Positions 51,183 to 60,935 of a DNA stretch of 64,000 nt are shown piece by piece (position 1 is the stretch's first letter; every line of letters starts with the position of its first letter). The stretch is taken from NCBI RefSeq assembly GCF_041146395.1, contig NW_027182879.1, positions 821,527 through 885,526 of the forward strand. The letters run 5' to 3'. The position numbers and the translations under genes are program-made. Source of the DNA: Eulemur rufifrons. Its lineage: Eukaryota; Chordata; Mammalia; Primates; Lemuridae. The notes beneath the pieces were generated by a model. It was not told where the DNA came from. It worked only from the letters and a program-made list of their open reading frames with translations, and ran no database searches.

Positions 51183-51311
51183 GGCTGAAGAAGTCAGCCG
51201 CCGAGTGCAGAAATGTCACGGAACTTGGGGTGCCACTGCCTTGCTGAGATAGGGCCAGGGCAGGCTTTAAAAGGCTAAAATTCTGCCTGCCTTTGGTACG
51301 TTAATACAGAA
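51183..51311 (+). repeat. Direct duplicate, copy 1 (partner at 61,937-62,066)
   Basis: Shares an ordered series of words with the partner: GCTGAAGAA..TCAGC, GCCA, GCAGGGC/GGGCAGG, GGCTTT..AAAGG, CTGCCTTTGGT against CTGCCTTCCGT, and TACAGAAC at the end. Same strand, with moderate divergence. It is either an unnamed interspersed repeat or an old local duplication. Confidence 0.65.
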
Positions 51312-51894
51312 CCCATGGTCCTTTCTAATTTTTGATTCCCGGAGAGGCAGGAAGTATTCCAAATGGCCACGCCATGGCTTTTCTAAATTGCCCACAAGGC
51401 CTTCTCCGACCCAGCGGGTCAGGGGTTTGCTTTGGTGTTACATCGTGGTAAAAGAGACATCCCACAGCAGTGACCATGTCCATCGACTCCGTCGGCGCTC
51501 TCAGGCTCGTAGTCCCACTTTTCAGACAAGCCTGGATGGCCACTCCGTGTCACTCTTTGCCAAATGCCAGCCACTCTCCTCCCCGCCCCGCATCCCCCAT
51601 TTGGCCACCACAACTCTTCATCCCCAGGCGCCCTCCGGTAAAGTGTGCTCCTGTCTGTACACCTACTCCGTTGGGGGCGGGGGGGGGGCGGGAGGTGGCA
51701 CAAGAGGTGGCTGGTGGCCGGAGCAGGCCCGCCACCTTGAGTGTGTGGAACAGCGCTGAGGATTTCCTAAGGGAAGAAAGAGGGTGGGGAGAGCGAGAGA
51801 GCATCTCCTCCTCGTGAACCTCACAGATGATTGAGGACAAACAGGCCTGCACGGGGAGGGGGGGGGCAGGGAGGGTGCCGAGTCTGCACCAGAG
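51312..51894. other. Unclassified GC-rich sequence with G-runs
   Basis: Contains runs of eight or more G near 51,677 and 51,857. No recognisable repeat or exon structure. Confidence 0.45.
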
Positions 51895-52330
51895 AAAATG
51901 GCTTTGTGGGGGGGTGGGAGGGGAAGAGGGCAGAAAGATTTTCTGTCTTTTTAAAACTTCCCCCAGGCTTTTGGGAACTTGCAGCCCGGCCTGCATCCCT
52001 GAGGCACGTTAACTCTTTGGTTATAACTCCAGGTGGCCCCCAGGGTGGGCGGCCCACAGAGTTCAAGGGATTTCTTCTCAGCAGAGACGGGACCTTTAGA
52101 ACAGCTAACTGCAGTAATTGCCTGAAGCTGAGAACCAACCCTCCCTCCTTTTAAACCTCTGTATTTCTGCCTAGGCCTATGTTCACGAAATTTGGGGGTT
52201 TGAGACTGAGAAGCTCTACCCTATTTATTTCCTCCTTTGTCAGCAAAGTAGACTCTCTGTTTTCTTACTCCTCATACCGCTTGTCCTCGTTATTCGGCCT
52301 CGTGGACAAGCAGCTGAGCTTTCGGTCACA
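51895..52330 (+). mobile_element. LTR-like element, plus-strand copy
   Basis: Homologous in inverted orientation to 58,973-59,470. Shared landmarks in order: GCAGAAAGA..TTCTGTC, CTTTTGGGA..CTTG, GGTGGGCGGCC, AAGCTGAGAACC, CTCTGTATTTCTGCCTAG, CTATGTTC, TCTACCCTATTT, TAGACTCTCT, TTGTCCTCGTTATTCGGCCT and GAGCTTTCGGT. The 3' end (GAGCTTTCGGTCACA) matches the usual end of many endogenous retroviral LTRs. No internal retroviral region is attached, so it would be a solitary LTR. The 5' end is not certain. Confidence 0.55.
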
Positions 52331-52600
52331 AGTCCACACCCCAGGGTGGAGGGGTCCAATCCACCCCTGTCCAGACCTGGGCCCTTCCTGCCTCCCTCTC
52401 GAGACGATCTGTTTGGCAGCCCAGCCGCCTTGGACTGGGCCACAAGGAGGACACAAAGTAAAGACCCAGCCCCCCCGCCCCCCCCCCACACACACACACA
52501 CACACGGCAGTGGCGGTGGGTGGCAGTTCTCCAAGGGTTTGGGGCTTTTCCTGAGGCAGGAGACGGAGGGGACTGATTTCTTTAGAGCTCCGTCCCCTCC
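52331..52600. other. Unclassified stretch with C-run and CA repeat
   Basis: Holds a C-run followed by (CA)n at about 52,471-52,505. It bridges the LTR-like element and the CpG-rich segment. No gene seen. Confidence 0.5.
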
Positions 52601-52698
52601 CCCATGCGCTGTGCCGCCTGGAAGCGGCAGCTCGCGGGGCGGGGTCGGGGCTGAAAGCGGCTCCGCCCGAGAGAAGCCCGAGGCGGCTACGTGCAAGC

Positions 52699-52708
52699 GC
52701 GCATGCGC
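52699..52708. promoter_or_regulatory. NRF1-type site, copy 1
   Basis: GCGCATGCGC, followed by A, matches the palindromic NRF1 consensus exactly. Confidence 0.65.
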
Positions 52709-52782
52709 AGTCAGCTCGCGGGGCGGGGTCGCGGCTGAAAGCGGCTCCGCCCGAGAGAAGCCCGAGGCGGCTACGTGCGAGC

Positions 52783-52792
52783 GCGCATGCGC
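52783..52792. promoter_or_regulatory. NRF1-type site, copy 2
   Basis: Second GCGCATGCGC exactly 84 bp after the first, retained in the duplicate unit. Confidence 0.65.
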
Positions 52793-53213
52793 AGTCAGCG
52801 CAGTGAGTGGAGGAGGGGTGGAAAACGGCGGAAGGGCTCCGCCGGGGGCCCGGCCATCTGTGCGGCCAGGCTAGGGGTTTCCCTCTTGGGCCGGGAGCTC
52901 GTACCCCGCCCCCAGCCCGCAGGCAATCCCGAGGGGCAGAAGCACGACTTGCTGGGCACCTCCTCGGGCGAAGCGGTCGCGGTGGCTGGGTTACGTGGGG
53001 CCCAGACGAGTCTCTGGTTCTGGGAGCGGCACCTCCCCCACGCGCCTCTCCTCTTGGGCCTTCACCCCTCCTCCCCCCCCCCCCGCTCCGGCCCCAGGGG
53101 ATGGGAGGAGTGGGGGGCAGGGAGACGACCTCAGGGAGGAGCCAGACCAACTGAATGAAAGCTTTTCATGAACTCGTGTGTCTTTGCCAGGGAAACACCA
53201 TTTCTGGAGTCTA

Positions 53214-53900
53214 TGAACTAAAATAAAATCTTAAGCCGCCCCCCGCCCGCCACCGCCAGCTGACCCGTCCCGTGGTTGGCCCAGGGAACCCTAGAAAAAC
53301 CCTTAAACCTGAGCTGCTGCCCCGCAAGGACAGGGGAAGTCAGACACCCCTCCCTGATGGAGTCAGATTTTATAACAATGAGATACTGAATGTCCGACGG
53401 GCCTAAGGCCAGGCAAGACAAAGCTTAACGCATATCTAGCAGGCCAACCGTTTACTGAACTACAGGGCACTTGAGTTTTGGGTAAACTGTCCAGTGGCTT
53501 GTCTGTGATTAGCAGACCTCCTTACCTTAACTGAAAACATGATGCAAAGCTTTTAGGCAGAGGTTCATTTATGTCATCAATTGCAAATCAAAGAATCTTT
53601 AAACCCAGCTGTAAACCTGTAAACACCGCACCCTCCCTCCCCCGCCCCCCCCCCAACTGCCAGATGTCCTGCCTTTTCAGCCCAGACCAATGTACCCCTT
53701 CCATGTTTTGATTTGTGATTTTACATGTAATTCCTGTCTCCCTAAAATGTATGAAGCCAAACTGTAACCCACCCCACCACAATGGGTCCGCTTGCTCAAG
53801 GCTTCTTGGGCGTAGCTCTCTGGGCCATGATCACGGCCGTTGGGCTCAGAATAAAACTCTTTAAATTATTTTGCAGTGATTTGGGGTTCTTTTCCATGGA
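53214..53900 (+). mobile_element. Solitary LTR-like element (class I ERV style)
   Basis: The 3' part has the layout of class I endogenous retroviral LTRs: CCCTAAAATGTATGAAGCC, then CTGTAACCCACCCCACCAC, CTCTGGGCCATG, GGGCTCAGAATAAAACTCTT with the polyadenylation signal AATAAA at 53,850-53,855, and a T-rich end. A TGAACTAAAATAAAATC near 53,214 may be the 5' end. I found no target-site duplication and no coding region, so limits are approximate. Confidence 0.55.
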
Positions 53901-54288
53901 CGAGTCAATCGTGTTCACATTATTTTAGCCTTGGGAGCTTTTTCTTTTCTATTATGTCTGATCCTGATCGCTAGCCAGGTATTCATTCATATTTTTGGTT
54001 GGTGGTGGTGCTCAAGCTCGTCTTTGTACATCCCAGATTGGCGTAAGCCACCGTGAATATGTTTTACACCTTCCAAGAGCTAGCGCTTATTGCCGTATCA
54101 TAACCAGGGCTCGCAGCAATTTTTCTTTTTTTTTTTTTAAAGCTGCTTCCACTTTCCACCTAGGTATACATACGAGTATCCCCTTTAAATGAATGCTTGC
54201 ATCGAGGAACCAGGAAGTGGTTTTTGTTGTTGTTGCTGTTGTTGTTTTCCCCCAGTCATTTATCTGCTCCTCAACCCTCATTATTTAT
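53901..54288. other. Unclassified sequence with short T-run and GTT repeat
   Basis: Contains a T-run near 54,121-54,138 and a (GTT)n-like stretch at 54,221-54,247. No gene or family identified. Confidence 0.5.
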
Positions 54289-54313
54289 CACACACACACA
54301 CACACACACACAC
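54289..54313. repeat. (CA)n microsatellite
   Basis: About 12 CA dinucleotides followed by a C-rich run. Confidence 0.95.
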
Positions 54314-54934
54314 CCCCACCCCATCTCTGTAGAAAAGCTCACGGAGATTGTTCATCCACCGCGTGCTTTCTGTTGACAGTATCTGAGACGATAAGGAGCA
54401 CCATGCATTCTGTTCTAAGAGAAAAATTGCATATATCAGTATGATTATATTTTACTTCTTGTGTGAATTTAGTGGATCTCATAAAAGCTGATCTTGATTT
54501 TCACAGCAGAGAAAAGTGGGCTTCTGTTTTGGTTTTGTTTTTGTTTTTCTGGAGGGGTGGTGTCTTCACATAAGTGATCATCTTTACAAGTATGCTATAT
54601 GCGAGAAATTTCAGAAAGCTGCAAAGAGTGACTTGTTGACAATGCTTGCATTGAATGATGTATCTGAATCTGTGAATCGAAGGGGTCAGCATCTGACCAG
54701 AAAGCACTGTTAGAAGAAGAGGGGTTTCGGGTCTTTTCCTAAATTGTATCTGCCTAAGGCGGAAAATATTTCTGTTTCCCTATGACATGGTATTTTCCTC
54801 ACAAGCAGTGTTAATGGCTCCATATGTCTCTAGACTGGCTGCAGAGCAGAGACTCCATGGTCTCCACTACTTGACTCTGTCTGTCCAAGAATGGCCTCCA
54901 CAGCTCTCCTCTGTGAGATATCCACTCTCAGAGG
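54314..54934. other. Unclassified single-copy sequence
   Basis: Ordinary AT-rich intergenic sequence with a TTTTG-rich stretch near 54,526-54,548. No supported feature. Confidence 0.5.
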
Positions 54935-55080
54935 TGGCACGGTATGGTGGGTAGGGGGATATGCTGGATTTTGAAAACTCAGAGTTTGAACTCCAGTGCT
55001 TTATTTCTTAGCAACATGAACTTTGTCAGATCACATCACCCTGCTGAAGCCCAGTCACCTAAAGGGTAGAAAATGCAATG
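54935..55080 (+). mobile_element. MIRb-like SINE fragment
   Basis: Order matches an old MIR: GGTATGGTGGGTAGGG near the start, then GAGTTTGAACTCCAGTGC (for the usual GGGTTCGAATCCCGGCTC), TTAGCAACATGAACTTTGTCA and ending in GGGTAGAAAATG (for GTAAAATGGG). Diverged as expected of this old family. Confidence 0.7.
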
Positions 55081-55091
55081 GATAGATTGAC

Positions 55092-55150
55092 GCTTCTCTT
55101 CTCTTCTCCTCTCTTCTTTCTCTCTTTCTTTCTTTCCTTGTGTCTTCCTG

Positions 55151-55190
<40 letters not shown>

Positions 55191-55217
55191 TTTTGTCTTT
55201 TTCTTTTTTTTCTTTTG
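55092..55217. repeat. Pyrimidine-rich (TC)n tract
   Basis: Long CT/TTC-rich run with an uninterrupted (CT)n core at about 55,158-55,186. Confidence 0.9.
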
Positions 55218-55334
55218 ACGGGCCCTCACTCTGTTTCCCAGACTAAAGTGCAGTAGCATCATCATAGATCACTGCAACTTCAAACTCTTGGCCTCAAGCG
55301 ATCCTTTCCCCCTAGGCTTCCCAAAGTGCTAGGA
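55200..55334 (-). mobile_element. Alu left-monomer-like (FLAM-type) fragment, minus strand
   Basis: GGGCCCTCACTCTGTTTCCC, GATCACTGCAACTTCAAACTC, CCTCAAGCGATCC and CTTCCCAAAGTGCTAGGA are in the order of a reverse-strand Alu left arm, with no second arm following. The adjoining pyrimidine tract may derive from its tail. Confidence 0.7.
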
Positions 55335-55665
55335 TGCAGTTTTATTTTTATCTGTGACACCATGGGAGGAAATATCTTTTAGGGTCATAGGGTCAGAAAT
55401 TTAGATCTCTTCTTTGAACTCATGGTAGCGGCTAACTGGGATTTTCAGTGTGTAAACGTAAGCCACTTGTAATTTCACCAGTACTCCCGTTACTTGTCAT
55501 CTATTCAGGAGGTGAACTCTTCTTCCCCTACCATCTACTGTTCAAACGCGTTGGCCACAAGGATAATTTGAATATCAGATTCAGAGCACAAATAATTAAG
55601 GTCCTGTAGCGTTAATAAGTAAAAGGGGCCACACACAAACCTGTGGAAGTCTGTGTCCCTTCCAG
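55335..55665. other. Unclassified single-copy sequence
   Basis: No repeat family, RNA gene or exon recognised in this AT-rich stretch. Confidence 0.5.
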
Positions 55666-56052
55666 TTTTTTTGTTTGTTTGTTTGTTTGTTTGTTTGTTT
55701 GTTTTTGGTCCCCCCCCCCCCCGAGACTGAGTCTCACTCTGTTGCCCGGGCTAGAGTGAGTGCCGTGGCGTCAGCCTAGCTCACAGCAACCTCAAACTCC
55801 TGGGCTCAGTCGATCCTCCTGCCTCAGGCTCCCCAGGAGCTGGGACCACAGGCATGTGCCACCATGCCCGGCTAATTTTTTTCTATATATTTTTAGTTGT
55901 CTGGACAATTTCTTTCTATATTTTTAGTAGAGACGGGGGCGGGGGGGTCTCACTCTCGCTCGGGCTGGTCTCGAACTCCTGACTTTGAGCGATCCTCCCG
56001 CCTCGGCCTCCCAGAGTGCTAAGTTTACAGGCCTGAGCCAACGCGTCCGGCC
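55666..56052 (-). mobile_element. Full-length strepsirrhine-type Alu (minus strand) with (TTTG)n tail
   Basis: The body runs 55,723-56,052 from GAGACTGAGTCTCACTCTG to CGCGTCCGGCC and is preceded by a (TTTG)n and C-run tail. The linker holds the lemur-type TATATATTTTTAGTTGTC. CTGTGTCCCTTC before and CTGTGTCCATTC after look like a slightly diverged target-site duplication. Confidence 0.9.
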
Positions 56053-56759
56053 TGTGTCCATTCTTTAATGTTGTGTGTTGCTCAGTTATGAAAAGGCAAG
56101 GGAACATAAAATCCGAGTTTTAGGGATGACTTATAGGCTCAGTATTCTTTTTTTTTTTTTTTTTTTTTTTTGCCTCCTCTAAGCCTATGTGAATATCAAG
56201 GAGGGTAAAAAATTCAGTGTTCTCAGTTCAGTGCCCAACCAACCTCTGTTTCCAGAGTAAAAATTGAGCATCCTATTACACCTTTATTTCCCTTTGGTAT
56301 GCTAAGGCCCAACTCGGCAGAGAGGTCACTGTTTATTCTCTTTGCTAAGATCACATGTGCCATAGTCTGTCTGCTTTGTCTCCTTTAGGGGTAATCATCC
56401 AATCTTACCCGGGCCCCTCACATCCTCGTGACAATAGGCCTCCTTGGTTTACTGAAATAGAAAAGACCGGCTCATCAGCAATGTTTGATCGGTTGCTTCA
56501 GAAACAAATGTTGTTCTGCTTTCTTTACTATGTTTTTTTTTTTTTTTCCTTCTTTCTTCCGTCAGACCCAATCCGATATAGGTGGGAGAGAAGGTAACCG
56601 GAGCCTCTTGAAAAACCGAAGTGAACCAAAGCGAGCTCACAGATTCAGATAGAAATCAGGAGGAAGAAAAATTGAGAGATAACATGGATTTTCTGTCTAG
56701 CGGGTGTTCTCACACTTCAATTTTACCAGAAGCGTTAGGTAGGATGACGATGACGATAA
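56053..56759. other. Unclassified sequence with poly-T run
   Basis: T-run of about 24 at 56,148-56,171 and a second near 56,532-56,547. Nothing else recognised. Confidence 0.5.
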
Positions 56760-56825
56760 TTGTGACAAACACTATTCTCATTGGACAGATAAGGAGGCAG
56801 GCTCAGAGTGACGAGTAACCTGGGC
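56760..56825 (+). mobile_element. Short MIR core-like fragment
   Basis: ATTCTCATTGGACAGATAAG, then GAGGCAGGCTCAGAGTGACG and AGTAACCTGGGC parallel the MIR segment CATTTTACAGATGAGG, GAGGCACAGAGAGG and AGTAACTTGCCC. Confidence 0.5.
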
Positions 56826-57159
56826 CTAAATAGATCGCTAAGAAGCATCATAGTGTGTTCCTTGGTTACGCTGTTTTGTGAAGCTCAAAAAGTTTGGGGT
56901 GCGCGTGCGCGTGCGTCCATGTGCGTACGCAATCATAGGTGTTCTAGTAAAACGGATATGAGGTAGGATTTCCCATACCTTCAATGATTTCATGTCCTGC
57001 AGGAACATAATGTTCCGGGATCAGGTTTTTATTCTGCCTTCTGTGCCACATGCTCAACATGCCTGTGACTTTACAGCCGAGACTTGCTCAGGGGGAGCCC
57101 ATTCTCATCTTCTGGGAGGTTCTGCTAATCTTTAAAAGACAAGGACATAGGAAGATGAT
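56826..57159. other. Unclassified sequence with alternating GCGC/GTGC run
   Basis: A GCGCGTGCGCGTGCGTCCAT stretch near 56,901-56,920 is purine-pyrimidine alternating (Z-DNA-type composition). Otherwise nothing recognised. Confidence 0.45.
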
Positions 57160-57405
57160 CCTATAACAACGACTGTGACCACGATTAAAGGCTTACTGTT
57201 TACCACGCGTGCTTCTGTGGGCTTTGCCTGCATTTGCTTTTTCACTCTGCACAATATCCCTGTGGGGTAGGCACCATGATTTCTGCATTTGCAGATGAAG
57301 AGGCTGAGGCTCAAGAGGATGTATGACTCGCCAAGTTACCAAACACGGAGTGTCGTCCAGGTAGCCAGTCCAGGCCCCCCGGCTCTGCAGCCACTCTGCA
57401 ATGCT
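57160..57405 (+). mobile_element. MIR SINE
   Basis: AACGACTGTGACCACGATTA, GGCTTACTGTTTACCACG, CACTCTGCACAATATCCCTG, GGGGTAGGCACCATGATT, GCATTTGCAGATGAAG, GAGGCTGAGGCTCAAGAGG, GACTCGCCAAG and GTCCAGGTAGCCAGTCCAGG follow the MIR consensus from 5' to 3'. Confidence 0.8.
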
Positions 57406-57700
57406 GATTCTGAGCCTGACCGTTTCATCACTGGTGGCTCCCTGAGAACCTTGACTCGGCCCCCTTCCTCAGTTCACTTGGGAAACATATTCATGTGTGT
57501 GTATTTCTCTCCTTCCCTCTCCCACCCCCCCCCCCGTTTTAGTTTTTATTATTTTGAAAAGTGCATAGAACGATAAAAACTTTAAAAGTAGGAAAAAGCT
57601 TACGGAACACATAAGGACACAGAGAAAGAAAATATCTGTGTACAACAGTGCAACGCATTTGTGTTTTAAGTCGTGGTGTTGCAAAAGAGTCCAAAAGTTT
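57406..57700. other. Unclassified AT-rich sequence
   Basis: C-run near 57,524-57,536; otherwise low-complexity A/T-rich sequence with no assigned family. Confidence 0.45.
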
Positions 57701-57761
57701 AAAAGAAAGAAAAACAAACAAACAAACAAACAGACAGACAAACAAACAAACAAAAAAAAAG
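57701..57761. repeat. (AAAC)n microsatellite with AGAC variants
   Basis: Runs of CAAA with a few CAGA units, ending in an A-run. Confidence 0.9.
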
Positions 57762-57780
57762 CCAAACCACCATGGAAAAG

Positions 57781-58015
57781 TTTATGAAGTGAAAACACTT
57801 ACAGTAAGCTAAGGTTAATGTATTATTGAAGAAAGAAATTTCTAAAGGTAAATGTCGTGTGGCCTAAGTGTCCAGGGTTTATGAAAACCTACAGTAAGTA
57901 ATGTCCTAGGCCTTCACATTCACTCACCACTCACCGCCAACTCACAGACTCACCCAGAGCAACCTCCCGCCCGCCCTGCAAGCTCCATTCACCGTAAGTG
58001 CCCTGGCCAGGTGTC
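57781..58015. mobile_element. Old interspersed-repeat fragment, family not named
   Basis: CAGTAAGCTAAGGTTAATGT, GGCCTAAGTGTCCAGGGTTT, CCTAGGCCTTCACATTCACT, CAAGCTCCATTCACCGTAAG and GTGCCCTGGCCAGGTGTCCC belong, from memory of primate genomes, to a common old interspersed repeat. I cannot name the family with certainty. Confidence 0.45.
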
Positions 58016-58597
58016 CCACTGCACAGAAACCTATTAGACTGCATTTCTTCCCATTACTATCAGTAGTTGTACATTTCTTAGGACTGTAGGCCTACGATAC
58101 ACCTCCAGGCATAGTTAGGGGTTGGGAAGAGGAGGGAAGAGGCCATTCTTCATTTATTAATTGGGTAGCATGGGGGCAGGGGAGGCAGTTTCCTCCTTCT
58201 CCCCCTCTTGTTTTTCTTTATTCCTCTCCCAGTTCCCCCTTCCATCGTCTCGATGGATTTGGATGAGACGTAGACATTTTCTACGTCAGGCCTTAATCAT
58301 ACCGAGGGAGCAGGAGAAAAGTAAGCCGCCTACCATGACACGATGGAATGGAAGTTTGTCAGCCATTGACTGCTGTGGCATTCCGACATTTAGTGTCTTC
58401 AGGACATTCTATATTTCTGCTATCCCACTAGAATATATCTCCTCGATCACTACTGTGTGGCCACATCCCAGCTGTTTCGTGAGCCACCCTCAATGTTCGT
58501 GACGATGTAGTGTGGAGACTCCCTCCGTCTGGTGCCTTAAACTCGCACATTTGGGGTTTTGTATCAGGATAGCAAAGCGATCACCTTTAAATAACCT
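58016..58597. other. Unclassified single-copy sequence
   Basis: Includes an open frame of about 110 codons at 58,161-58,502 with no recognisable domain. No other feature supported. Confidence 0.45.
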
Positions 58598-58894
58598 GGC
58601 TGGCCATGGTGGCTCATGCCCGTGATCCCCGCAACTTGGGAGGCAGAGACGGGAGCGTGACTTGAGCCCAGCAGCTGGAGACCAGCCTGGGTAACACGAT
58701 GAGACCTCATCTCTACCAACAAAAAAAAAAAAAAAGAAAAATTATGGCGGGTGTGGCAGCATTTGCCTATAGTCCCAGCTACTCAGAAGGCTGAGGCAGA
58801 GAGGATCACTTAAGCCCTGGATTTGGAGCTTGCTGTGAGCTACAATCAGGCCAAGGCGGCCTGGGAGAGGACAGAGTGAAAGAAATCCTGTCTC

Positions 58895-58927
<33 letters not shown>

Positions 58928-58936
58928 GAAAGAAAA
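58598..58936 (+). mobile_element. Older Alu (AluJ-like), plus strand
   Basis: Begins GGCTGGCCATGGTGGCTCAT, has GAGACCAGCCTGGGTAACAC, a mid A-run, AGTCCCAGCTACTCAGAAGG and an A-rich tail with AAAG units. It lacks the lemur-type linker insertion and is more diverged than the other Alus here. Confidence 0.88.
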
Positions 58937-58972
58937 CAAGACCGATAACACAACACAACTTACAAGACTTGG

Positions 58973-59470
58973 TGTTACCGAAAGCTCGGCCACTTGCCCA
59001 CGAGGCCGAATAACGAGGACAAGCTGTTTGAGGAGGAAGGAAAGAGAGAGTCTATTTTGCCGGTAAAGGAGAAAATAGGGTAGACCTTCCCATCTCAAGC
59101 CTCCGAATTTCCCCGAACATAGGGCTAGGCAGAAATACAGAGCTTTTAATGAGGGGGGGAGGGGTTCTCAGCTTTAGCGTTGATTGTGGTTAATTATTTC
59201 AATCGTCCAGGCTCTGCCAAAAACAAAGCCTGTGAACTCTGCCGGCCGCCCACCTGGGGGGGGGGGCGGGGCAGGGGACCACTTGGGAGTTTTAAGAAAA
59301 GATTTAACCTGCCTTGGGGACATAGGCCAGACTACAAGCTCCCAAAAGTGGTGGTGGTGGTGGTGGTGGTGGTGGTGGTGGGGAGCGTAAAACGACAGAA
59401 CGTCTTTCTGTCCTTTATTGGTTTCTCCTTTTTCCCCCCTAGGTGCCAAAAGACCTGAGACTGATGCCGA
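58973..59470 (-). mobile_element. LTR-like element, minus-strand copy with (GTG)n expansion
   Basis: Reverse complement of this segment aligns with 51,895-52,330. Its terminal TGTTACCGAAAGCTCGG is the reverse complement of CCGAGCTTTCGGTAACA, an LTR-type 3' end. A (GTG)n tract at 59,348-59,381 lies inside and is absent from the other copy. Confidence 0.55.
59348..59381. repeat. (GTG)n microsatellite
   Basis: About eleven GTG units, interrupting homology between the two LTR-like copies. Confidence 0.95.
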
Positions 59471-59770
59471 AAAGAAATAGGTACAGGCGCCCACGTGCAC
59501 ACACAAAGATATACGATCGAATACATCGTGTTGACAGTCGGGGAAACTGGAAGATGATGGGGAAGTATCACGAGCAACTTTGTATTTCTTCCAGGACAGG
59601 AAAATGGACACGAAGAGAAAAATTCATCGTTCTCGGCGTAGGATAAAAAGCCACATCTTGTTACTTAATATAATTCATTCTGTGATTTAAGTTTTTATAC
59701 GATATGATATTCGATAAGCCTAAAACACAAGATAAAAGAGAAACAAACAAAAGGGAAAAAATAAAAATAA
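59471..59770. other. Unclassified AT-rich sequence
   Basis: A short open frame with many Arg/Lys codons (59,443-59,646) crosses the LTR edge. No domain is recognised and I do not call it a gene. Confidence 0.45.
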
Positions 59771-60130
59771 AAAAGACGACGGGCAGAGGCCTACGGTCCC
59801 GGGAGGAGGCAGAGAGCGGGAGGAGGGGCGCCTCCCGCAGACAACAGGGCGGGTGGGCGGAGACCCGCTAGAGGCTAGGGCTGCCCCGGGCGGGCCCAGA
59901 GCTGCGGGGCCCGGGAAGAAGAGGGTGGGACCGTCCGGACCGTGCTCTCCTCCCCGCCCTCCACACCTCCCGGGAGTCAGCTCTTAAACTCCCAACGTCA
60001 CCTGACTTTCCGGATCCCGAGGTCTGATCAAAGTGGCCGCTAGGTGACACCCAGCAACCGCTGCCGGTGTCATCCTGAAAAGAACGGACCCTATGACTGA
60101 CGGGGGTGGGGCGCACAGTGGGTGGCCCGG
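59771..60130. promoter_or_regulatory. CpG-rich segment with CTCF-like word
   Basis: High GC and CpG, with GGGCGGGTGGGCGG and CCCGGGCGGGCCC. At 60,034-60,050, TGGCCGCTAGGTGACAC partly matches the CTCF motif (TGGCCACCAGGGGGCGC). Confidence 0.35.
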
Positions 60131-60570
60131 CCAGCTCCCCTTCCTCCTCGGAGCGGATCGGATCATCTGGAACTTTATCCAGAGAGGAGAGAGTGCCCCT
60201 GGGTGTGTGCTAGAAGCCGGAGGGTTGGGGCAGGGACCTACCCAAGAGAGAAGTAGAGTACAGGGAGTTTCAGAGTTGACCCACTCACCATCTCGCCCTG
60301 GTCAATACAAGAGTGGCAATATCTGTCACCGTGGAATGAACACTTGGTACCGAAGACCTTTGTCTATGCTGGCCCCCGTATGCCTAGGGGGGGCATGTGG
60401 CCAGAATCTGACATCCTAAACGTCTTCGTAGAAAGAATTTGGGGGTGGGGGTGGGGGAGAGAGACAGAAAAAGAAAAGAGAGGGGGAAAGAAATGGCTGC
60501 CACAAAACTATCAGAACAGAGAAGCGACCGATAGGGCCTATCTGGTTAAGTTCTTTCCCTACCCAGAGAA
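60131..60570. other. Unclassified mixed-composition sequence
   Basis: Contains GGGGGTGGGGGTGGGGGAG near 60,440-60,460, a plus-strand G-quadruplex candidate. No gene or repeat family recognised. Confidence 0.45.
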
Positions 60571-60574
60571 CGAC

Positions 60575-60615
60575 TTGACGTAGCTGACGTCACTGCAGTC
60601 AGGCCACGTTCCGGT
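60575..60615. promoter_or_regulatory. CRE cluster: perfect TGACGTCA plus half-site and ETS-like word
   Basis: A full cAMP-response element TGACGTCA is at 60,585-60,592, preceded by TTGACGTA about 10 bp upstream and followed by CACGTTCCGG. Such close CRE/ETS spacing is common in promoters. No matching first exon can be assigned. Confidence 0.5.
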
Positions 60616-60935
60616 GGACACAGAGAGTCAGGGATAGAATTTCACGCTCGGCACTGTCTCTCGGGACAGCGGGAAGGTGGAGGGTGGCTGAGGGTTCTAT
60701 GCTCCTTTATCACACACCGTCAGGTAGGTCAGGTAAAATTGAGGACAGATTTCCAGTGTTTCGAGAAAGGAAGAGCACTCGTGCAGGCCATCTATCTGTA
60801 CGTGGGAGAGTGTCCCCGAAAAGTGGCTTTAAGTGCCGGGATGTGCCTAGGCCAAGAAGGTACACGATCCTGAGTGAGAATGGTCCGTCCCATCGAGTCA
60901 GTCGGTAGGAGGCCACCGGGTCGAGACGGAACTGC
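60616..60935. other. Unclassified sequence downstream of the CRE cluster
   Basis: No repeat family or exon could be recognised. Moderately CpG-rich. Confidence 0.45.

Larger units (their letters stand above)
52628..52795 (+). repeat. 84-bp tandem duplication inside the CpG-rich segment
   Basis: CAGCTCGCGGGGCGGGGTC begins at 52,628 and again at 52,712. The copies are almost identical over 84 bp, with only a few changes, such as CGGGGCT against CGCGGCT and TGCAAGC against TGCGAGC. Each copy has one GC box, one CGGCTACGTGC and one NRF1-type site. Confidence 0.9.
52600..53110. promoter_or_regulatory. CpG-rich promoter-like segment
   Basis: Dense CpG, GC boxes (GGGGCGGGGTC twice, near 52,636 and 52,720), two NRF1-type palindromes and an ETS-like GGCGGAAGGG near 52,825. 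A GTGAGT at 52,803-52,808 could be a splice donor after a short first exon, but that is speculative. Open frames of over 200 codons in both directions here reflect GC richness. The combination fits a CpG-island promoter of a housekeeping or germline transcript. Orientation cannot be decided from sequence alone. Confidence 0.5.

Noticed and set aside
52179..53158. Open frames of 115-274 codons on both strands in the CpG-rich segment
   Set aside because: Overlapping frames on both strands, low-complexity Arg/Pro/Gly peptides and passage through a tandem duplication indicate composition, not coding.
51895..53900. Endogenous retrovirus with internal genes between the LTR-like pieces
   Set aside because: The LTR-like pieces belong to different types and no retroviral internal sequence is visible between them.
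58161..58502. 113-codon open frame in unique sequence
   Set aside because: No homology or domain recognised, no splice or polyadenylation context. A frame of this length is expected by chance in 64 kb.
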